A DNA stretch of 64,000 nt, taken from positions 219,269-283,268 of the forward strand of contig NZ_WHPF01000008.1 in NCBI RefSeq assembly GCF_013106755.1, in the 5' to 3' direction. Source of the stretch: Limnovirga soli. GTDB taxonomy: Bacteria; Bacteroidota; Bacteroidia; Chitinophagales; Chitinophagaceae. Made by a program: the position numbers and the translations under genes. The notes beneath the pieces were generated by a model that saw nothing but the letters and a program-made list of their open reading frames with translations, did not search any database and was not told the origin of the DNA. Shown in pieces: positions 1 through 9,049 of the stretch (positions are counted from its first letter, which is position 1; every line of letters starts with the position of its first letter).

Positions 1-2
1 CT

Positions 3-122
3 TTTCCGGGTGTAAACCCTACCAAAGTATATTCCGGCGATTTTCTTATGACGGTAGGCATTAACCCCAATGTAAACCTGGGCAGAACAAGCGTAATCCT
101 CGAAGTAAATGAGGTAAAATAA
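3..122 (+). CDS. C-terminal fragment of an unidentified protein
   Basis: An open frame enters from the left edge and ends at a TAA at 120-122, giving the last 39 residues. They start FPGVNPTKVYSGDF and end SVILEVNEVK. The alternation of hydrophobic and polar residues suggests a beta-rich C-terminal domain, but I cannot assign a family from so little. The frame is followed by a convergent terminator hairpin at 211-244, which fits a real gene end. The upstream sequence would settle its identity. Confidence 0.5.
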   Translation, partial: FPGVNPTKVYSGDFLMTVGINPNVNLGRTSVILEVNEVK

Positions 123-147
123 AAGCCAATGCAATACAGCTAGTGGC

Positions 148-180
148 AGCTTTACTTGCGTCGCAATCCGTTCATCGGTT
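148..180 (-). repeat. Dispersed intergenic element, divergent D core (tentative)
   Basis: On the minus strand it reads GATTGCGACGCAAGTAAAGC, sharing the GCGACGCAAGTAAAGC half of the dispersed family. The first half differs from the usual GTACAAGTGT. The terminal inverted repeats are not clear. It lies in a convergent gap. Confidence 0.5.
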
Positions 181-210
181 GGTTATTAATCGGGCTTTAA
201 CACAAATAAT

Positions 211-244
211 AAAAAAGGTATGAATTGCGATTCATACCTTTTTT
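211..244. terminator. Bidirectional intrinsic terminator
   Basis: Perfect 14-bp stem (211-224 with 231-244) with a 6-nt loop. A-rich and T-rich flanks form a U tract on both strands. It separates the plus-strand gene at the left edge from the minus-strand ACBP gene. Confidence 0.85.
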
Positions 245-263
245 ATTAGCTTATTCTCAGTAA

Positions 264-524
264 TTAACTCTTTAGTTTATTCACCAGATCAACATATTCC
301 TGCATAGCAGCTTCTTTTGTTTTACCGGCCAACGCCCTCCAGGCATCGTATTTGGCTTTGCCAACAAAATCAAAAGGATTGTCTGGTACATTTTCGGCAC
401 CGGCATCTCCATTGGTGGCCTGTTTAAATAGCGAGTACAGTTGCAACAAAGTTTCGTTAGAAGGTTTTGACGACAATAGTTTGCTAGCGGCCTGGGCTTG
501 TACAAAAAGTTCATTCAGTTCCAT
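264..524 (-). CDS. Acyl-CoA-binding protein (ACBP)
   Basis: An 86-residue protein, the normal ACBP size, with no signal peptide, so cytoplasmic. ACBPs bind long-chain acyl-CoA thioesters and buffer or carry them in lipid metabolism. The family signature is clear: LYSLFKQATNGD near residue 30, then FDFVGKAKYDAWRAL near residue 52, and the terminal helix MQEYVDLVNKL. The aromatic and lysine residues that contact CoA in characterised ACBPs appear conserved. It starts 40 nt downstream of the TPR gene on the same strand and is probably co-transcribed with it; the hairpin at 211-244 ends the unit. Confidence 0.9.
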   Translation of the reverse strand: MELNELFVQAQAASKLLSSKPSNETLLQLYSLFKQATNGDAGAENVPDNPFDFVGKAKYDAWRALAGKTKEAAMQEYVDLVNKLKS

Positions 525-564
525 AAATCGGGTATTAATTTATTTACAAGGTATAAAAACTTAT

Positions 565-1332
565 TTACTTCAATTCATCCAGCATTTTTTTGCCCTCTTC
601 TTTTCGTGCTGCATCATCAAAAGTTCTGTTAGGCAATTTAATTAGTTTGTTTAGCATTTCTATGGCTTTAGTGGGCTGGTGGTTGTATTGGTATACTTTA
701 GCAAGGTCTAACATATTAGCAACAAAATACTGGTCAAGGGCCCGGCATTTTTCCATATAAAAAATGGCGCTGTCAATTTCAGATTTTGGCAACCCGCCAT
801 ACAATGTTTTTACCGCTGCTTTTTTAACCCAGTTAAGGTTAACCATTTCAAAATGCCATTTACCCAGTGTATAATTGGCTTTTGCATGGCCGGCATTTAT
901 GGTTAATGCTTTATCGGCATATAATTTAGATTGCCGTACATATTCAACAAGTTTTTTATTATCCTCTTCTACCTCGGTTAGTTTGCCTGCTGCAACTGCC
1001 ATGGCATAATTGGCATCTGCATTATCGGGGTTAGCGGCAATGGCTTGTTGCGCGTAAGTTTGGGCTGCGGTATAATAAGTAAGTTTGGCATTCTTATCTT
1101 TTTGGCGGGCACCAATGGCAGCATTTAATTCGGTGCATCTTAATAAGGCATTTATATTTGATGCATCTGCAGCCAGCACCTGTTTATATTTATCCAGTGC
1201 TTCGGGTTCTTTAAGTTGCTTATCCAAACTTATGGCCTCTCTTAACAGGGCACTTGCATCCTGCGCAAATAATCCGTGGCTTTGTGTGCACAATGCCAGT
1301 AATATACAGGTAAGTATTTTATAAAATTGCAT
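565..1332 (-). CDS. Secreted TPR-repeat protein
   Basis: 255 residues with a clear signal peptide (hydrophobic run ILTCILLALC, cleavage probably after about residue 24, FAQ). The mature part is a run of helix pairs typical of tetratricopeptide repeats, for example ALDKYKQVLAADASNINALLR and ADANYAMAVAAGKL, with the last repeat near KAIEMLNKLIKLP. TPR domains form protein-binding scaffolds. The signal peptide places this one in the periplasm or at the outer membrane. Partner and pathway are unknown. It is probably transcribed with the ACBP gene 40 nt downstream. Confidence 0.75.
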   Translation of the reverse strand: MQFYKILTCILLALCTQSHGLFAQDASALLREAISLDKQLKEPEALDKYKQVLAADASNINALLRCTELNAAIGARQKDKNAKLTYYTAAQTYAQQAIAANPDNADANYAMAVAAGKLTEVEEDNKKLVEYVRQSKLYADKALTINAGHAKANYTLGKWHFEMVNLNWVKKAAVKTLYGGLPKSEIDSAIFYMEKCRALDQYFVANMLDLAKVYQYNHQPTKAIEMLNKLIKLPNRTFDDAARKEEGKKMLDELK

Positions 1333-1420
1333 AGTAAATTATTGAAATTTATTTTGCTAAAATAGGTTTTTGCAAAAAGCCAATAATAGGCCTGCCTGTT
1401 TCTAACAAACAATTATAAAA

Positions 1421-1499
1421 ACTGTTGCCATATAGCCGGAACCCTGAACCGAGCGTGGCAAGTAAAGCTCAATTTTTACTTTAATGCTGGTAAACAAAT
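1421..1499 (+). repeat. Dispersed intergenic element, C core
   Basis: Core GAACCCTGAACCGAGCGTGG followed by the shared tail CAAGTAAAGCT, flanked by TGTTGCCAT on the left and GCTGGTAAACAAA on the right (imperfect inverted ends). It lies between two minus-strand genes. Confidence 0.8.
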
Positions 1500-1526
1500 A
1501 ATACAATGCAACGCAACCGGTAATGT

Positions 1527-2837
1527 TTACAGCACCACTTCGCCTTCCAGGTCGTAATCGTAGGCTTTGGTAATTTTTACATATACAAAATCGCCAATGG
1601 TGAGTTTCTTTTTGGAGTGGATTACCACTTCATTATCCACTTCTACGCTGTCAAACTCGGTGCGCCCAAGATAGCGGCCGGCCTCTTTTTTATCAATGAT
1701 AACTTTAAAAGTTTGCCCCACTTTTTCCTCGTTTTTTTCCAGGCTAATTTCCTGCTGTACTTCCATGATTTCCTGTGCACGGCGTTGCTTTTCATCAGCC
1801 GGAACATCGTCTACCAACTCATAACCGCTGGTACCTTCCTCGTGGCTATAGGTAAATATGCCTACACGGTCAAACCGCATACGTGTTAAAAAATCTTTTA
1901 GTTCTTCCACATCTTCCAGCGTTTCGCCGGGAAAACCGGCAATAAGCGTGGTACGCAAACAAATGCCCGGGTTTTTGGCCCTTATATCAGCAATTAATGC
2001 CTCAATTTCAGCCCTTGTGCTTTGGCGTTTCATGGCTTTAAGCATATTATCACTGGCATGTTGCAGGGGCATATCAAGGTAATTGCAAATATTTGCACGT
2101 TCCCGCATTACATCCAACACTTCCAAAGGAAATTTATTGGGGTAAGCATAGTGCAGGCGAATCCATTCGAGCCCCTTTACATCAGAAAGCTGCCTTAGCA
2201 GTTCATCCAGCATGCGCTTTTTATACAGGTCAAGTCCATAATAGGTAAGTTCCTGTGCAATCAGCATTATTTCTTTTACACCTTTTTTCACCAGGCTTTC
2301 TGCTTCTTCCACCAGACTTTCCATGGTTCGGCTAACATGTTGCCCCCGCATTAACGGAATAGCACAGAACGAGCAGGTACGGTTGCAGCCTTCGCTTATT
2401 TTTAAGTAAGCATAATGTTTTGGGGTGCTAAGCATACGCTCACCCAATAATTCGGTCTTATAATCCGCGTCGAACTGTTTTAAAATAAGCGGTAACTCCA
2501 GTGTGCCAAACCAGGCATCTACTTCAGGTATTTCGGCTTCCAGGTCGCCTCGGTAACGTTCGCTAAGACAGCCGGTTACATATATTTTATCCAGTTTACC
2601 TTTCTTTTTAAGGTTTACCTGGTCTAGAATGGTATTAATGCTTTCTTCTTTGGCTTTATCAATAAAGCCGCAGGTGTTAACCACCACAATATTATGATCC
2701 AGTTTAGCATTCTCATGTACCACATCAATCTCGTTGGCACGCAGCTGGCCGCTAAGCACCTCACTATCCACTAGGTTTTTACTGCAGCCCAGTGTAATAA
2801 TATTTACCTTATCTTTTTGTAATGTTCTTGCTTTCAT
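1527..2837 (-). CDS. rimO: Ribosomal protein S12 methylthiotransferase RimO
   Basis: 436 residues, the usual RimO length. The radical-SAM enzyme adds a methylthio group to an aspartate of ribosomal protein S12. The N-terminal MTTase domain carries three cluster cysteines (C18 in LGCSKNLVDSE, C56 in NTCGF, C90 in TGCLSER). The radical-SAM motif is C151-x3-C155-x2-C158 (EGCNRTCSFCAIP), and a C-terminal TRAM-like domain covers roughly residues 370-436. LGCSKNLVDSE and the S12-type sequence favour RimO over MiaB. It diverges from the hslR-like gene, with a dispersed element in the gap. Confidence 0.95.
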   Translation of the reverse strand: MKARTLQKDKVNIITLGCSKNLVDSEVLSGQLRANEIDVVHENAKLDHNIVVVNTCGFIDKAKEESINTILDQVNLKKKGKLDKIYVTGCLSERYRGDLEAEIPEVDAWFGTLELPLILKQFDADYKTELLGERMLSTPKHYAYLKISEGCNRTCSFCAIPLMRGQHVSRTMESLVEEAESLVKKGVKEIMLIAQELTYYGLDLYKKRMLDELLRQLSDVKGLEWIRLHYAYPNKFPLEVLDVMRERANICNYLDMPLQHASDNMLKAMKRQSTRAEIEALIADIRAKNPGICLRTTLIAGFPGETLEDVEELKDFLTRMRFDRVGIFTYSHEEGTSGYELVDDVPADEKQRRAQEIMEVQQEISLEKNEEKVGQTFKVIIDKKEAGRYLGRTEFDSVEVDNEVVIHSKKKLTIGDFVYVKITKAYDYDLEGEVVL

Positions 2838-2940
2838 AATAAGTGCGCAAAGGTAGGGAAATGCAGGTTTCTAATAATGAGTGTGGGTTGTAGGCTGGCT
2901 AACCCTGCAGTTTCCAAAGGCATGGAGTGTGGGTGGTAAT

Positions 2941-3020
2941 TTTTTGTAACCGGGCAAAAGTGCATATGGGGGGCTTTACTTGCGTCGCACTCTTGTACTG
3001 CACCAAATATAGCAGCAAAG
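2941..3020 (-). repeat. Dispersed intergenic element, A2 core
   Basis: Plus strand begins TTTTTGTAACCGGGC, contains CTTGCGTCGCACTCTTGTAC (reverse of the A2 core) and ends AGCAGCAAAG. Both inverted ends are visible. It sits in a divergent gap (rimO minus, S4 gene plus), so it is not simply a transcription terminator. Confidence 0.85.
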
Positions 3021-3097
3021 GCATTTAATGAGGAAGTAGGTATAGTTCTTACCCAATTGTAAAATGCAGCAATCTGTTATTCAATAATTAGTTTACC

Positions 3098-3105
3098 TAA
3101 TTTTG
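3098..3105 (+). promoter_or_regulatory. -7 promoter element abutting the start codon
   Basis: TAATTTTG matches the Bacteroidota -7 consensus TAnnTTTG. Only 4 nt separate it from the ATG at 3110, so the transcript should start at or within a base or two of the start codon (leaderless). Confidence 0.6.
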
Positions 3106-3109
3106 GCCT

Positions 3110-3511
3110 ATGGCAGATGTAAAAGAAAAATTAAGGATTGATAAATATTTATGGTCAATTCGCCTCTTTAAAACACGCAGTCAGGCAGCTGATGCCTGCG
3201 ATAATGGTAAAGTAAAGTTTTTGGGTAATAATATTAAGGCTTCCAGAACGGTGAATATTGGTGATGTGTACGATGTTAAAACAGAGGCCCGCAGGTGGAT
3301 GATTAAAATAACAGGTTTGTTATATACCAGGGTGCCATACCCCGAGGCAATCAAAAACTACGAAGACGTTACTCCGCCGGAGGAATTAGATAAAGTGCAT
3401 TTCCAGGCAAGTTCGTTTAATACCGGCAAACGACTTAGTAAGGTTGGGCGCCCCACCAAAAAGCAATTACGGGATATTCGCGGTTTTATGGGTGAATCAG
3501 CAGAAGAATAA
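3110..3511 (+). CDS. S4-domain RNA-binding protein, Hsp15/HslR family
   Basis: 133 residues, close to E. coli Hsp15 (HslR). The S4 fold is at residues 9-60 (RIDKYLWSIRLFKTRSQA ... NGKVKFLGNNIKASRTVNIGD). The basic tail (KVGRPTKKQLRDIRGF) is typical of the family. Hsp15 binds 50S subunits carrying stalled nascent chains and helps recycle them. I infer a similar ribosome-quality role here. The ATG at 3110 directly follows a -7 element, giving a probable leaderless message. trmD follows 67 nt downstream on the same strand. Confidence 0.85.
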   Translation: MADVKEKLRIDKYLWSIRLFKTRSQAADACDNGKVKFLGNNIKASRTVNIGDVYDVKTEARRWMIKITGLLYTRVPYPEAIKNYEDVTPPEELDKVHFQASSFNTGKRLSKVGRPTKKQLRDIRGFMGESAEE

Positions 3512-3578
3512 TTGCTTCACCGGTATTTATACATCCTATAAGCTGTCTTTTATTACCTGATGTTTACAAGCGTTAATT

Positions 3579-4256
3579 ATGAAAATTGATATAATAACTG
3601 TTGTGCCTGAATTATTGGAAAGCCCTTTTAGCCATAGTATTATGAAAAGGGCGCAGGATAAAGGACTGTTACAGGTAAAAACACATAACCTTAGGCAATG
3701 GGCTATTAACCAGCATGGGCAGGTAGATGATTACCAGTATGGCGGCGGTGCCGGCATGGTTATGCTTTGTGAACCTTTAGCCAATGCCATTGAAACCCTG
3801 CAAAAAGATACGGTTTACGATGAAATAATTTATGTTACGCCTGATGGCCCACAGTTTAACCAGCAGATGGCCAACCAACTGTCTATGAAAGAAAACATCA
3901 TTATCATTTGCGGTCATTATAAGGGGATAGATCAGCGAATCAGGGACCATTTTGTAACAAGAGAAATTTCTATAGGCGATTATGTGTTAAGTGGAGGGGA
4001 ATTGGCTGCCGCCGTAATTGTTGATGCAGTTGGCCGTTTATTGCCGGGTGTATTAAACGATGAAACTTCAGCACTTTTTGATTCATTTCAGGATAATTTA
4101 CTGGCACCACCTGTTTATACAAGACCGGCCAGTTTTAGGGGCTGGGAAGTGCCTACGCCTTTGCTAAGTGGCAATCCTAAAATAGTTGATGAATGGAGGT
4201 ATGAGGCTTCTTTAAGATTAACTGAATTAAAAAGACCAGATTTGATGAAAGAATAA
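3579..4256 (+). CDS. trmD: tRNA (guanine-N1-)-methyltransferase TrmD
   Basis: 225 residues. TrmD is a SPOUT-class enzyme that methylates G37 of tRNAs reading CNN and GGG-type codons, preventing +1 frameshifts. Visible motifs are YGGGAGMVM (residues 53-61) and the trefoil-knot SAM site [31 protein letters not shown], plus the [10 protein letters not shown] segment. It is complete at both ends. Its neighbour is the S4 protein gene rather than rpsP-rimM-trmD-rplS, the order found in many other bacteria. Confidence 0.96.
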   Translation: MKIDIITVVPELLESPFSHSIMKRAQDKGLLQVKTHNLRQWAINQHGQVDDYQYGGGAGMVMLCEPLANAIETLQKDTVYDEIIYVTPDGPQFNQQMANQLSMKENIIIICGHYKGIDQRIRDHFVTREISIGDYVLSGGELAAAVIVDAVGRLLPGVLNDETSALFDSFQDNLLAPPVYTRPASFRGWEVPTPLLSGNPKIVDEWRYEASLRLTELKRPDLMKE

Positions 4257-4476
4257 CACCGCTTAAACTGACAATCAAATAATTTTATAAAAATTTATGC
4301 CCGAACAGGCTTTTTGGTGTCTGATTTGGATATTGTTTAAACCAATTTATTTTTAAGAAGTAATTTAATTTTAAATACTTTTACTGTAGTTAATAGTTAA
4401 TCCATTGTACGTTTTAAAATCCAATATTGTTAAAAATCAATGGATGCGTGTCTACCCCTGAGTAAGAAAAATTTAG

Positions 4477-4502
4477 AAAAATCCTGCATATGCAGGATTT
4501 TT
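4477..4502. terminator. Bidirectional intrinsic terminator
   Basis: 12-bp perfect stem, AAAAATCCTGCA with TGCAGGATTTTT, around a 2-nt TA centre (the whole is a palindrome). It is flanked by T and A runs in a convergent gap. Confidence 0.75.
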
Positions 4503-4524
4503 GCTTTTTATTACTAAAAGGTTG

Positions 4525-4605
4525 TTTTGCCGCCATAAAAGAGGAACCTTGAACCGAGCGTGGCAAGTAAAGTTTCATTTATTATCTGCAGCTGGCTTCA
4601 TAAAA
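4525..4605 (+). repeat. Dispersed intergenic element, C core
   Basis: Left end TTTTGCCGCC, core GAACCTTGAACCGAGCGTGG with tail CAAGTAAAG, right end GCTGGCTTCATAAAA. Confidence 0.85.
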
Positions 4606-4615
4606 GGTTTTCTGC

Positions 4616-7009
4616 TTATTCTGCTTTTAGAACCACATTGGCCTTATTACCTGTAAATGTCAGGTTAAAGGTTAGGTTGCCATCACTATCTTTTGTTACC
4701 ATAATTTTTTGCCCCAAATGATTATAGGCATTGTATTTACCGGTAAGCCCATGTAGTACCATTTTAAAATGGCGTATGGCCGGTTTGCCATTAAAATTGC
4801 CGCCAGTACTTGTAAAATTAAATTGCACTGACTTTGCCTGTGGTATTGCTTTTACCGAAATGATTTCGTATTTACCTGTTTTGATGGCATTTTTACTACT
4901 GCCGTCATCATCGTACATATAACCTTCGCTTGCTTCAGAGGAGGCATAATAATGCCAGTAAATATTTTTTGTAGTATAGTTATTGGTATTGCTGATAAAC
5001 AAACTATCTGGCAATTGGGGAATGATGCTACCCGCTTTTACAAATACCGGCATTTGTTGCAAGCCAACTGGTTGTTGTATCCATTGTTGGCCCTGTATAA
5101 TTGAATTATTATTTAGGGCATACCAGGCCCCTTTAGGTAAATACACTTGTTTGTTGGTAGCAGCTTTTTCAAGTACAGGTGCTATTAGCAGGTTTTTGCC
5201 AAACATAAATTCATCACCAATATTGGTGGCGGTAGTATCTGTGCCGTAATAATAATACAAAGGGCTAACCAAAGGCTCGGCTTTTGCCGCCTGATTATAG
5301 GTTAATGTATAATTATAAGGCAGCATTTTATAGCGCTGAACAGCAACTTCACGGGCCAGTTTACGGTAGGGTGTATCAATTAATGCAATTTCGCTGGGGA
5401 AACTAAAGGCATTGGGGTCGGCTTCAAATAAGGCCGTACCATGAGGCCGGAATATGGGAGTGTATTGTGCAAATTGCAACCAGCGAACATAGAGTTCTTT
5501 ATCACCTTCGCCACCTGCAAAACCTCCGGCATCTGCATGTATATAGGGCACGCCGCTCATACTCATGCCTAACATAATGGGTAATTGTGCCCTAAATCCA
5601 CTCCAGCTGCGGCTTACATCACCACTCCACGGAAAAATGCTATAACGTTGTGTGCCGGCAAAACCACTGCGGTTTAAACTAAAAAGTCTTTTATTAGGAT
5701 AGTCTTTTGCAAATTGCTGGTATAGCATTTTGGTCCAGTTATGACCATAAATATTATGCACTTCATCTGCATTAAAAAGGCGTTTATAGCCAAGGTCCTG
5801 CAGGTTATGGTAAATAGTTGAAGGGTGTTTTTCGGGTTCTCCCAAATCGCCCCACCAGCCTTCTACGCCAATATCCATTTGTTTTTTGTAATAGGTCCAA
5901 AACTTGTTTTTGGCATCCGTTCTAAATATGTCTATCAATCCGCCCTGGCCAAAATAAAAATCGGTGAGGGTAAAGGTCTTGCCCATGCTGTCAACTGCCA
6001 GAAAAGGTTTAAAAGAGTTATAGCTTTTAGTGCCTTCCAAAATAAATGGTTCTGTAACCAGAATAGTTTTTACGCCATCTTTTTGCAAATCAGCAATCAT
6101 CTGTTGCGGGTTGGGCCATTTGGTTTTGTTCACCCAATCCAGATTACCCAATGTATGTTTAATACTATCTCCAAACCAAAACAGATCAAAAATTACTGCA
6201 TCAAATGGCACTTTTTCAGCTTGCATTTGGGTGTAAATATCTTTGGCCTGTTGTTGAGATGTATAACCAAAGCGGCTCATAAAATTGCCCATCGCCCATC
6301 GGGGAGGTAAAGGCTGGGTGCTGGTAAGGCGAAAATAGGATTGCAAAATTTCGGGATAATCATTACCCGTAATGATATAGAAATTCAGTTCGCCTGAACA
6401 AATCCCGTATTCCAGCAGGTTTGGATTTGTTTTACCAATATCCAGATAGCCTTTGGCGGGGTTATCAAAAAACAAAGCATACTTATTAGATGAAGTAATA
6501 AAGGGTACCGAATAATTTAAATTATCAGCTCCTTCGCTATACCCATACCAGGGATTATTATATAAATTAAACCTGTATCCCCTGCGGTTTAATGGTATGG
6601 CTCTTTCGCCACCGCCAAATATTTTTTCATTATTATGTAATGCAAACCTAAAACCGCTGAATTCCATATTACTAAAGCTGCCTGCAAGTATGCACTGTTT
6701 ATCCTTGCCAAGGTAAATGGTATCATTTTGCAGTGTAATAATGCAATTGCCCAGAGCAATAGTTTGATGGTCTATTTTTTTGGGTGTTTGCTGTAGCGGT
6801 TGTACAATAACGGCATCGCTTAATAATTCGTTATGCAAATATGCTGTAGGGCTATAAACAACTTTTACAATATTTGTTGCATATGCCGTAAAATGCCAGC
6901 TACCATTGACATCTTTTATACAGGCCGTGTTTTTTTCAATACTAAACTGACTAAAAGCGAAACTGTAAACAAACAATAACAGCAATGGCAGAATTATTCG
7001 GCGAAACAT
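4616..7009 (-). CDS. Secreted glycoside hydrolase family 31
   Basis: 797 residues with a signal peptide (hydrophobic ILPLLLLFVYSFAFSQ). GH31 enzymes are retaining alpha-glucosidases, alpha-xylosidases or related transglycosylases with a (beta/alpha)8 barrel. The nucleophile motif WWGDLGEPE places Asp388. The acid/base motif FPWSGDVSRSW places Asp464. The HADAGGFAGG loop lies further on. An N-terminal beta-sandwich precedes the barrel and C-terminal beta domains follow (from about residue 610, including YMYDDDGSS). There is no T9SS sorting domain, so it is probably periplasmic or surface-anchored through a partner. Substrate cannot be read from sequence; there is no SusCD pair nearby. Confidence 0.93.
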   Translation of the reverse strand: MFRRIILPLLLLFVYSFAFSQFSIEKNTACIKDVNGSWHFTAYATNIVKVVYSPTAYLHNELLSDAVIVQPLQQTPKKIDHQTIALGNCIITLQNDTIYLGKDKQCILAGSFSNMEFSGFRFALHNNEKIFGGGERAIPLNRRGYRFNLYNNPWYGYSEGADNLNYSVPFITSSNKYALFFDNPAKGYLDIGKTNPNLLEYGICSGELNFYIITGNDYPEILQSYFRLTSTQPLPPRWAMGNFMSRFGYTSQQQAKDIYTQMQAEKVPFDAVIFDLFWFGDSIKHTLGNLDWVNKTKWPNPQQMIADLQKDGVKTILVTEPFILEGTKSYNSFKPFLAVDSMGKTFTLTDFYFGQGGLIDIFRTDAKNKFWTYYKKQMDIGVEGWWGDLGEPEKHPSTIYHNLQDLGYKRLFNADEVHNIYGHNWTKMLYQQFAKDYPNKRLFSLNRSGFAGTQRYSIFPWSGDVSRSWSGFRAQLPIMLGMSMSGVPYIHADAGGFAGGEGDKELYVRWLQFAQYTPIFRPHGTALFEADPNAFSFPSEIALIDTPYRKLAREVAVQRYKMLPYNYTLTYNQAAKAEPLVSPLYYYYGTDTTATNIGDEFMFGKNLLIAPVLEKAATNKQVYLPKGAWYALNNNSIIQGQQWIQQPVGLQQMPVFVKAGSIIPQLPDSLFISNTNNYTTKNIYWHYYASSEASEGYMYDDDGSSKNAIKTGKYEIISVKAIPQAKSVQFNFTSTGGNFNGKPAIRHFKMVLHGLTGKYNAYNHLGQKIMVTKDSDGNLTFNLTFTGNKANVVLKAE

Positions 7010-7183
7010 ATGGAAGCATTTAAACGGAAAGCTACAGAATTTATTTAATGTGTAAAAATAACACGTTGATTTGTGCGTTAACTTTTTTGTGAAACTGCTC
7101 AGTGCTTAAATAATTTAGGTTAAAAATGGTCCATTGATTATAACAGCCAGTATATTACAGTAAAAACATAAACCAAACGCCAT

Positions 7184-7624
7184 ATGCAGTACACGCAGCT
7201 TGCACCGTTTATAGAAAAGCTATTTCTTGAAATAGAAAAATTATTACCCTACTATCTTCAAAATAAAGAAGATGAGCAAATATCGCATGGCAACTGCGCT
7301 GCCTGTATTATAGACGAACATGGAAATATTTATGGCAGAATGTTTGGCACCAATAAAATTCGTTCCAGAGAAATTTATAGAATTGCATGGACCAAGGCCA
7401 GTCAGGTTTGGATAACGGGCCTAAAAACCGGCGAGTACGAAAAGCTGTTTTTTAATAACCAAATAGGCGAGTGTGGCATAGAAGTGCCCGACTTAATTGG
7501 GTGGGAAGGAGGTCAGCCACTTACTTTAAAAAATGGCCAGCAATTATTTGCCGGTTTTAGCGGCATACGCGGTATTTACGATCTTGAAATAATGGTAAAA
7601 GCACTCGCTGCTATTGATATTTAA
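7184..7624 (+). CDS. GlcG/HbpS-like heme-binding-family protein
   Basis: 146 residues without signal peptide or membrane segment. The middle (NCAACIIDEHGNIYGRMFG, then EIYRIAWTKASQVWITG) and end (LFAGFSGIRGIYDLEIM) match the layout of the GlcG/HbpS/PduO-C fold: a beta-strand with D-x-x-G-N, a helix of small residues, then a glycine-rich strand near the C terminus. Members bind heme or corrinoids, or are accessory to glycolate utilisation. Function here is not established, and the N-terminal helix differs from the usual I-T-x-E-x-A start. It stands alone between divergent and convergent neighbours. Confidence 0.6.
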   Translation: MQYTQLAPFIEKLFLEIEKLLPYYLQNKEDEQISHGNCAACIIDEHGNIYGRMFGTNKIRSREIYRIAWTKASQVWITGLKTGEYEKLFFNNQIGECGIEVPDLIGWEGGQPLTLKNGQQLFAGFSGIRGIYDLEIMVKALAAIDI

Positions 7625-7666
7625 CCCAGTTACTTTAAAAAAGCCGGTTTTCAAAAACAGTGGAAA

Positions 7667-7750
7667 TTTTTTTGTGAAGCCAGCTTTTTCAAAGCTATTC
7701 AGCTTTCGTTGTGTCACTCACTTGTACTGCACAACAATTGGCAGCAAAAC
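7667..7750 (-). repeat. Dispersed intergenic element, B core
   Basis: Plus strand begins TTTTTTTGTGAAGCCAGC, contains TTGTGTCACTCACTTGTAC (reverse B core) and ends GGCAGCAAAAC. It lies in a convergent gap. Confidence 0.85.
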
Positions 7751-7792
7751 AGCCCGAAATGATTTTTTACATTAAAGTTTTATGGGGTAAAC

Positions 7793-8827
7793 TTAGGCTT
7801 GCAAGGCTTTGCGTACGGCAGGAGCTACTACAGTACCATATAATTCTATAGCCCGCATCATTTGCTTATGTGGTAAAGTACCCACACTAAACTGAATCAT
7901 AAAACGGGTATTGGCAAACAATTCATGCTCGTACAATATTTTGTCGATTACCTGTTGCGGGCTGCCAACCAATAAAGCACCTGTAGGGCTGCGCATAAAA
8001 TCAAACTGCTCTCTGCTGGTAGGTGGCCATCCACGTTCACCGCCTATTTTTGTCATAACCTGCGCATAGGGTGGAAAAAATTCATCTGCTGCCTGTTGCG
8101 CATCTGCAGCAATATAACCATGGGAATTTATGCATACCTGCATATTGGCATTATCATTACCGGCTTTAATAAATTCATCCCGGTAAAATTTTGTGTAGGG
8201 CGCAAACTGGCTGGGGGCGCCGCCAATAATGGCAATGGTTAATGGTAAACCCATTTTTGCTGCCCGTAAAACAGAAGCAGGTGTACCTCCAATCGCTACC
8301 CAAATTGGTAGTTTTTTTTGATATGGTCTGGGATAAATACCCAGGTTTTCTATAGCTGGGCGATGCATACCCGTCCAGCTAATTTTTTCCTGATCATTTA
8401 TAGCAACAAGTAGTTTTAATTTTTCATCAAAAAGGGTATCGTAATCTTTAAGATCGTATCCAAATAAAGGAAAAGATTCAATAAAGGAACCACGGCCGGC
8501 CATAATTTCGGCTCTTCCGCCAGAAAGTAAATCGATGGTGGCAAATTGTTGAAATACCCGTACAGGATCGTCGGAACTTAATACACTTACTGCACTGGAT
8601 AATTTTATTTGTTTTGTTTTTACCGCCGCTGCGGCCAAAACGGTTGCCGGAGAAGATACCAGATAATCTGCCCGGTGATGTTCACCAATGGCAAATACAT
8701 CCAGCCCTAATTCATCGGCCAGCACTATTTCTTCCATTAAATTTTGAATGCGCTGATAAGCACTGATGGTGTTGCCTGTATGCGGATCGGGTGTTAATTC
8801 TACAAATGTGCTGATGCCTAGTTCCAT
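7793..8827 (-). CDS. LLM-class flavin-dependent oxidoreductase
   Basis: 344 residues, the usual length for bacterial-luciferase-like (LLM) monooxygenases that use FMN or F420-type flavins. The family features are the start [10 protein letters not shown], the [21 protein letters not shown] segment near residue 48, [21 protein letters not shown] near residue 107, and the C-terminal [12 protein letters not shown] near residue 288. GEHH-type LLM proteins of this subgroup are common in Bacteroidota, but their substrates are mostly unknown. It is monocistronic, with the dispersed element at 8940-9016 upstream of its start. Confidence 0.88.
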   Translation of the reverse strand: MELGISTFVELTPDPHTGNTISAYQRIQNLMEEIVLADELGLDVFAIGEHHRADYLVSSPATVLAAAAVKTKQIKLSSAVSVLSSDDPVRVFQQFATIDLLSGGRAEIMAGRGSFIESFPLFGYDLKDYDTLFDEKLKLLVAINDQEKISWTGMHRPAIENLGIYPRPYQKKLPIWVAIGGTPASVLRAAKMGLPLTIAIIGGAPSQFAPYTKFYRDEFIKAGNDNANMQVCINSHGYIAADAQQAADEFFPPYAQVMTKIGGERGWPPTSREQFDFMRSPTGALLVGSPQQVIDKILYEHELFANTRFMIQFSVGTLPHKQMMRAIELYGTVVAPAVRKALQA

Positions 8828-8939
8828 AATGCTACAAAGTTAAGTACTGGGCTTATGTTTTTATGGCAAATACTTTACATCAAGGTTTGCCATTTAAGGC
8901 AATAAGCCTAGGAGGATGTGTAAACAATTTGCTACGATA

Positions 8940-9016
8940 TTTTGCTGCCATGAAAGCAGAACCCTGAACCGAGCGTGGCAAGTAAAGCTTAATAGCTGTA
9001 CTATAGCCGGCTACAT
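8940..9016 (+). repeat. Dispersed intergenic element, C core
   Basis: Left end TTTTGCTGCCATGAAA, core GAACCCTGAACCGAGCGTGG with tail CAAGTAAAGCT, right end AGCCGGCTACATC. It lies between two minus-strand genes. Confidence 0.88.
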
Positions 9017-9049
9017 CATCTATTCTTCACTGCAATTTATAAACCTAAA

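Larger units (their letters stand above)
4257..4615. other. Convergent intergenic gap, 359 bp
   Basis: Between trmD (plus) and the GH31 gene (minus). It holds a perfect terminator hairpin at 4477-4502 and one C-core dispersed element at 4525-4605. The first 200 bp are AT-rich and I see no gene there. Confidence 0.7.
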